NCBI RefSeq assembly: GCF_004801855.1
Contig: NZ_SSTC01000009.1
Location: forward strand, 1-64,000
Length of the DNA stretch: 64,000 bases
Source of the DNA: Pseudomonas sp. A-1
GTDB lineage: Bacteria > Pseudomonadota > Gammaproteobacteria > Pseudomonadales > Pseudomonadaceae
Reading direction: 5' to 3'
Shown: in pieces, positions 60,549 to 64,000 of the stretch
Numbering within the stretch: the first letter of the stretch is position 1
Layout: the number at the start of each line of letters is the position of its first letter
Notes under the pieces: generated by a model
The model's database searches: none
Told to the model about the DNA's origin: nothing
The model's input: only the letters and a program-made list of their open reading frames with translations
Program-made: the position numbers and the translations under genes

Positions 60549-61823
60549 TCAAGCCCTCCCCAGCACGATGGAACTGTTGATGCCGCCGAAGCCGAAGGAG
60601 TTGGACAGCACCACATTCACCGACTGGCGCCTGGGCTCGGTCAGGAATTTCAGCTCGGGAAACTGGGCTCCATCCGGGCAGTAGTTCAGCGTCGGCAGGA
60701 GCACGCCATCGCGCAGGCTGATCAGCGAAAGCACCGCCTCGATGGCGCCGCTGCCGGCCAGCGAGTGGCCGACGGCCGACTTGTTGGCGGTGAGGGTGAT
60801 GGCATCCAGCTGTTCGCCAAAGACCCGCTTGAGAGCCAGGGCCTCGCAGCTGTCATTGACCTGAGTCGAGGTGCCATGGGTATTCACGTGCTGCACGGCA
60901 TGCGGCAGCAGACCGGCATCCTCTATCGCCTCCTCCATGCAGCGCGCGTACTTGCTGCCATCCTTGCTGCTGGCCGTCATCTTCTCCGCCTCGCAGTGGT
61001 TGGCATAACCCAGCACCCGGCCGAGCACGTGCGCCCCGCGGCGTTCGGCGTGTTCGCGCGACTCCAGGACCAGAAAGGCAGCCCCCTCGCTGAGCACGAA
61101 ACCGCTGCGGTCGCGCATGAACGGTCGACTCTGCCGCTCGGGTGGCAGCTCGCTCTGCTGGCACAGCGCGCCGAGGCTGCCGAACATGTAATAGGGCAGC
61201 TCGTTGGCCATCAGCTCGACGGCGCCGCACAGTGCAAGGTCGATCTCGCCACGCTCGATCGCCCGATAGGCGCTGCCGATGGCCACTGTTCCGGCTGCGC
61301 AGGCGTCGGAATGGGTGGAAATGTGGTCGCTGATCCCCAGCTCTGCGGCCAGCTGGAAGGTCTGCTGGTCGACCCGCCGCGAGAACACCGGCTCGATGTC
61401 CGGCTGCTGCCCGAGGAGACGGTCGAGGTCCAGGCAGTCATCGTTCAGGCACATGCCAAGGCGGTCGAGATCCTGGACGTTGGCGCAGTACTTGTTGGCG
61501 CCGAGGAAAAGGCCGCTGCAGCTCTCCCCGAACGCATTCGCCGTCAGCCCGGCATGGCCCAGAGCCTGTCTGGCGACATAGGTCGCCAGCACGCACTGCC
61601 GCGGGGGTACGACCGGATCGCCGTCATAGGCGTCGAACATGTGCAGCCACTGCTCGTCATCGAGATAGCCGGCCGCCGTGTTCGGAAAACCGAGCTCCTC
61701 GAACAATGGGTGGCTGCGAACGCAGGAGCGATTCTCGCAGATCCGCCGAAACAGGCTGTCGCCGTCCAGCACCGTGGGAGCCACCAGACCGTAGCCGGTG
61801 ACGCAGACTTCGCGCGCCCGCAT
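60549..61823 (-). CDS. 3-oxoacyl-ACP synthase (first ketosynthase)
   Basis: A 424-residue ketosynthase with Cys175 in HSDACAAGTVAIG, His316 in NTHGTSTQVND and His353 in NKSAVGHSLAGSG. It also has the final GFGGINSSIVLG. The N-terminal half (DQWLHMFDAYDG) is longer than in FabF and unlike the second ketosynthase. The start is at 61823, eight bases after the ACP stop. Confidence 0.9.
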   Translation of the reverse strand: MRAREVCVTGYGLVAPTVLDGDSLFRRICENRSCVRSHPLFEELGFPNTAAGYLDDEQWLHMFDAYDGDPVVPPRQCVLATYVARQALGHAGLTANAFGESCSGLFLGANKYCANVQDLDRLGMCLNDDCLDLDRLLGQQPDIEPVFSRRVDQQTFQLAAELGISDHISTHSDACAAGTVAIGSAYRAIERGEIDLALCGAVELMANELPYYMFGSLGALCQQSELPPERQSRPFMRDRSGFVLSEGAAFLVLESREHAERRGAHVLGRVLGYANHCEAEKMTASSKDGSKYARCMEEAIEDAGLLPHAVQHVNTHGTSTQVNDSCEALALKRVFGEQLDAITLTANKSAVGHSLAGSGAIEAVLSLISLRDGVLLPTLNYCPDGAQFPELKFLTEPRRQSVNVVLSNSFGFGGINSSIVLGRA

Positions 61824-61831
61824 GGCGGCCC

Positions 61832-62401
61832 CTAGACGCGTTCTTGCAGGTTGGCAGCGACGAATTTCTCGACCAGCAGCCGGGAAACCTGATCGCCGTC
61901 GGCAGGACTCAGGCGTGCGCTGCAGGAGCTGCATACCACCAGGTTCTGCGGGCTGAGGCTGGCATGCTTGCCGCCGCACTGGGGGCAGGATTCCGGCAGG
62001 TGATCGAAGAGGTTGCGACACTGGGCAGCCCAGTTGCGGACCGTCGTGGCGGCGAACACATCGGCCGGCTTCATGCCCGGGCGCAACTGGCCATCGGCAT
62101 AGGCGTTCAGGCTTCCCTCGAGCAGCGCCTTGCCGGCCGGGGTCAGGCCGCCGGCGTCGACGAATGCCTGCAGATCGCCGCATACTGCAGCGGCGTGGTC
62201 CAGTACGCTGGTCTTGGGCAGGACGCAGCCGTAGCGTCTGCCGAGCTGAAAGCTCAGATCGACGATGTCCAGGGAATCGGCGGAGAGATCCTCGACGATG
62301 CTGCTGTCGGCCTCGATATCCTCGATGTCGAGAACCAGCAACTGGGCAAGGATCTCCCGCGTGCTCGCGATGACGGATTCCAGTTCCAGGGGGTTGTTCA
62401 A
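61832..62401 (-). CDS. Acyl carrier protein with C-terminal zinc ribbon
   Basis: A 189-residue protein. Residues 1-85: an acyl carrier domain, with Ser43 in DLSADSLDIVDL as the phosphopantetheine site. A linker helix region follows. Residues 139-160 hold CPQC and, after fourteen residues, CSSC, a zinc-ribbon-like pattern. Ordinary ACPs have 75-100 residues, so this length is unusual. The first gene of the lipid operon. The zinc ribbon may help recognise one ketosynthase or the reductase. Confidence 0.85.
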   Translation of the reverse strand: MNNPLELESVIASTREILAQLLVLDIEDIEADSSIVEDLSADSLDIVDLSFQLGRRYGCVLPKTSVLDHAAAVCGDLQAFVDAGGLTPAGKALLEGSLNAYADGQLRPGMKPADVFAATTVRNWAAQCRNLFDHLPESCPQCGGKHASLSPQNLVVCSSCSARLSPADGDQVSRLLVEKFVAANLQERV

Positions 62402-62481
62402 AGTCCTGCTCCTTGTCTGTCCATAGCCGTAACCCGATAGTTACGTCACGGTGAATGACCTGCCCCAACCAGGGCGCGCGC

Positions 62482-62513
62482 ACTCTAAACTCTCTCCCTA
62501 GGGGCAGAGTCAA
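62482..62513 (-). promoter_or_regulatory. MerR-type promoter of the lipid operon
   Basis: On the minus strand TTGACT, a 20-base spacer and TAGAGT, 81 bases upstream of the ACP start. The spacer is the dyad-like CTGCCCCTAGGGAGAG. The first eight bases (TTGACTCT) and the spacer length equal those of the quinone-reductase promoter at 47059-47090, so one regulator may control both. Confidence 0.75.
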
Positions 62514-62583
62514 CCGCGCAGAAGCTGATGGCAGACGGCCGGAAGGCCGTGCAGGAAGTCGGCAGCCCGACCCAGAACACAAA

Positions 62584-62613
62584 GAGCCCTCCCCACTCGC
62601 GTGGGGAGGGCTC
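62584..62613. terminator. Strong hairpin, probable terminator of the DUF1329 gene
   Basis: Thirteen-base arms GAGCCCTCCCCAC and complement with a TCGC loop. On the plus strand it is followed by CCGCTTTTTCT, on the minus strand by TTTGTG. Before the IS insertion it stood about 27 bases after the stop of the DUF1329 gene (63555), whose terminator it probably was. Confidence 0.75.
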
Positions 62614-62639
62614 CGCTTTTTCTCGCGCGCTGGCTGCTA

Positions 62640-63547
62640 GGTTCTGTACGAAAAGTCTGAACGGGTAGAATTGGCGCCATGACAGGCTGGAGGCCCGCAT
62701 GGCAAAGCGCTACGAACTCCCAGACGCCGCGGGAGTTGATCGCCGATCTGGTTTCCCCCGAACAGAAGATGGGGCGACCTCGCAGTGATGACCGACTGAT
62801 GCTCAACGGAATCCTCTGGATCCTGTGCTCAGGTGCCGCCTGGCGCGACCTGCCAGAGCGGTTCGGCCCATGGTCGACGGTGTATCAGCGCTTTCGTGAC
62901 TGGCGGGATGACGGCACGTTCGACCAGGTACTTGAGCGCCTGCACATTCGCCTGAATCAGGAAGGGCTGATCGATCTGGATACCTGGATGATTGACTCCA
63001 CAGCGGTGCGAGCAACCCGAGCCTCTTCTGGCGCCGGGAAAAAGGGGGACCAAAAGAGCCGGTAGACCATGCGCTGGGGCGCAGCAGAGGTGGCCTGACC
63101 ACCAAGATCCATATGGTTTGCGATGCCAACGGCGTGCCTCTGCGCTTTTTGCTGTCACCGGGCCAGGCCAGCGACATCTCGAATGCTCAGGCACTCCTGG
63201 ATCAGGTTCGCATCCCTGGCAAGCCAGGCCGACCTCGCAAGCGCTGCCGCTGGTTGCTGGCAGACAAGGGCTACGATGCAGAGCACTTGCGCCAGTACTG
63301 CGACCGCTACCGGATGCAGCCTGTGATTCCGCTGCGAACCATGAAACGCAAGCCCAAGCCAGGCCTACCAAGGCTGTTCGACCGCCCGAAATACCGGCAG
63401 CGCAACATCATCGAGCGGATGTTCGGCTGGCTGAAGGAGAGCCGCAGGATTGGCACTCGCTACGACAAGCTGGCAAGAAGTTTTGCCGCTATGGTCACGC
63501 TGGCCTGCACGCTGCGGTGCCTACGGCAGTACTTTTCGTACAGAACC
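62640..63547 (+). mobile_element. IS5-family insertion sequence
   Basis: A 908-base element with 17-base perfect inverted repeats (GGTTCTGTACGAAAAGT at the left, ACTTTTCGTACAGAACC at the right) and a TA duplication at each side (62638-62639 and 63548-63549). The site reads CTAG, the target preferred by the IS427-like group. The element contains a two-frame DDE transposase. Confidence 0.92.
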
Positions 63548-63550
63548 TAG
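62679..63550 (+). CDS. IS5-family transposase made by -1 frameshift
   Basis: Two overlapping frames. The first (62679-63065) has the N-terminal helical part and the first catalytic Asp (WMIDSTAVRA). The second carries LLADKGYDAEHL (second Asp) and ERMFGWLKESRRIGTRYDK (Glu). The heptamer A_AAG_GGG at 63041-63047 is a canonical -1 slippery site, so the joined protein continues as KGGPKEPVDHALGRSRGGL. The stop TAG lies at 63548-63550, built from the last bases plus the flank. The product moves the element by cutting and rejoining DNA. Confidence 0.9.
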
Positions 63551-63554
63551 CGGA

Positions 63555-64000
63555 TCAACGCCCCCAGCGAGCCGCCGCCTCGGCGCTGAACATGGCCGGA
63601 GTCCAGTTTTCCTTGGTTTCCAGGATCGGCGCGCCGGTCTCGTTGGCGATGTTGTCCACCAGGTAGGCGCCGGAGATCAGGTCATGATGCGCGGCGATGC
63701 CCCAGTAGGGCGTCTGCGACTCGTAGGCCCACATCCAGTTGCCCAGCACGGTGCGCCACAGCTGGCCGCGGCCGTCGTACTGGTCGGACAGCGCCGAGCC
63801 CCAGGTGTCTTCCTGGATGTAGAACACGCGCTTGGCGTACTGGTGGCGGAAGCCGGGCTTGAGGGTCGCTTCCAGCACCCAGACGCGCTGCAGCTCGAAG
63901 CGCATGGGCTCGGTGTTGACGTGGCCCTTGTGCTTGATCAGGTCGGCGATCTTCACCTCGGCCTGGTTGGTGGCGAAGGCGTTCCAGGGGATGTACATCT
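63555..64000 (-). CDS. DUF1329 protein, C-terminal part
   Basis: A reading frame open to the window edge; about 148 residues are visible. It matches the C-terminal third of the DUF1329 protein at 16590: RVWVLEATLKPGFRHQYAKR, YIQEDTW, GRGQLWRT and HHDLISGAYLVDNIANETGAP. It stops six bases from the IS element, which separates it from its former terminator. The N-terminal part with a signal peptide should lie beyond 64000. A DUF1302 partner would be expected there. Confidence 0.87.
   Translation of the reverse strand, partial: MYIPWNAFATNQAEVKIADLIKHKGHVNTEPMRFELQRVWVLEATLKPGFRHQYAKRVFYIQEDTWGSALSDQYDGRGQLWRTVLGNWMWAYESQTPYWGIAAHHDLISGAYLVDNIANETGAPILETKENWTPAMFSAEAAARWGR

Noticed and set aside
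61824-62582. Upstream extension of the ketosynthase frame that ends at 60549
   Set aside because: The extra residues run through the ACP gene in another frame, are Arg/Gly-rich and lack ketosynthase similarity; the real start is 61823.

Overview
The window looks like chromosomal DNA of a GC-rich Pseudomonas or close relative. The grounds are the high GC content, strong Shine-Dalgarno sites, recognisable housekeeping genes at the left end (transhydrogenase alpha start, etfB-etfA), a long-form leuA and dispersed REP-type palindromes. This genus call is inference from gene character; no 16S gene or other marker is present.

Left edge (1-4.0 kb): start of an NAD(P) transhydrogenase alpha gene, an enoyl-CoA hydratase, the electron transfer flavoprotein pair and one exported protein of unknown role.

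Catabolic island (about 4.1-42 kb): about thirty genes. They include three LuxR-type regulators without a recognised signal synthase, seven short-chain dehydrogenases, an HSL-type esterase, a two-component flavin monooxygenase (flavin reductase plus luciferase-like enzyme) and a meta-cleavage-product-type hydrolase. A BaiE-like dehydratase is translationally coupled to a ketosteroid isomerase with its catalytic residues intact. DUF1302 and DUF1329 envelope proteins, an FAD amino-acid-oxidase-fold enzyme, an MFS carrier, an old-yellow-enzyme homologue, a KstD/fumarate-reductase-like flavoprotein and a Baeyer-Villiger monooxygenase complete the set. Together they suggest breakdown of a polycyclic or alicyclic isoprenoid or steroid-like substrate; the substrate itself is inference. 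Fourteen copies of one dyad, core GTCYNNNNRGAC with flanks TTA and GAT, sit 59-149 bp upstream of the genes or operons and are almost all oriented the same way relative to the gene. They define a probable regulon.

Sulfation module (23.6-31.3 kb, inside the island): DUF1214 protein, sulfotransferase and DHH phosphoesterase in one operon, divergent from cysD-cysNC. The set could make PAPS, use it on a substrate and remove the PAP by-product.

Leucine block (42.4-46.4 kb): an AraC-type regulator, leuA with a leucine-rich leader ORF and attenuator-like hairpins, a PhnB-like protein, and a 3' fragment of a second Baeyer-Villiger monooxygenase. The block is thus flanked by a 0.4 kb direct repeat.

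Lipid operon (47.7-62.4 kb): eleven tightly packed minus-strand genes. They encode an acyl carrier protein with a C-terminal zinc ribbon, two intact ketosynthases each followed by a degenerate partner, a class III aminotransferase fused to an acyl-ACP-reductase-like domain, two SDRs (one FabG-like), a DUF1302 outer-membrane protein, a LolA-like lipoprotein-sorting protein and an MMPL/RND exporter. The likely product is a fatty aldehyde or fatty amine that is exported. Next to the operon are a MerR regulator and a divergent quinone reductase; the same MerR-type promoter with a 20 bp spacer lies upstream of both the reductase and the lipid operon.

Right edge (62.6-64 kb): an IS5-family element with terminal inverted repeats, a TA target duplication and a canonical -1 frameshift heptamer, inserted between the stop codon of a second DUF1329 gene and its probable terminator.
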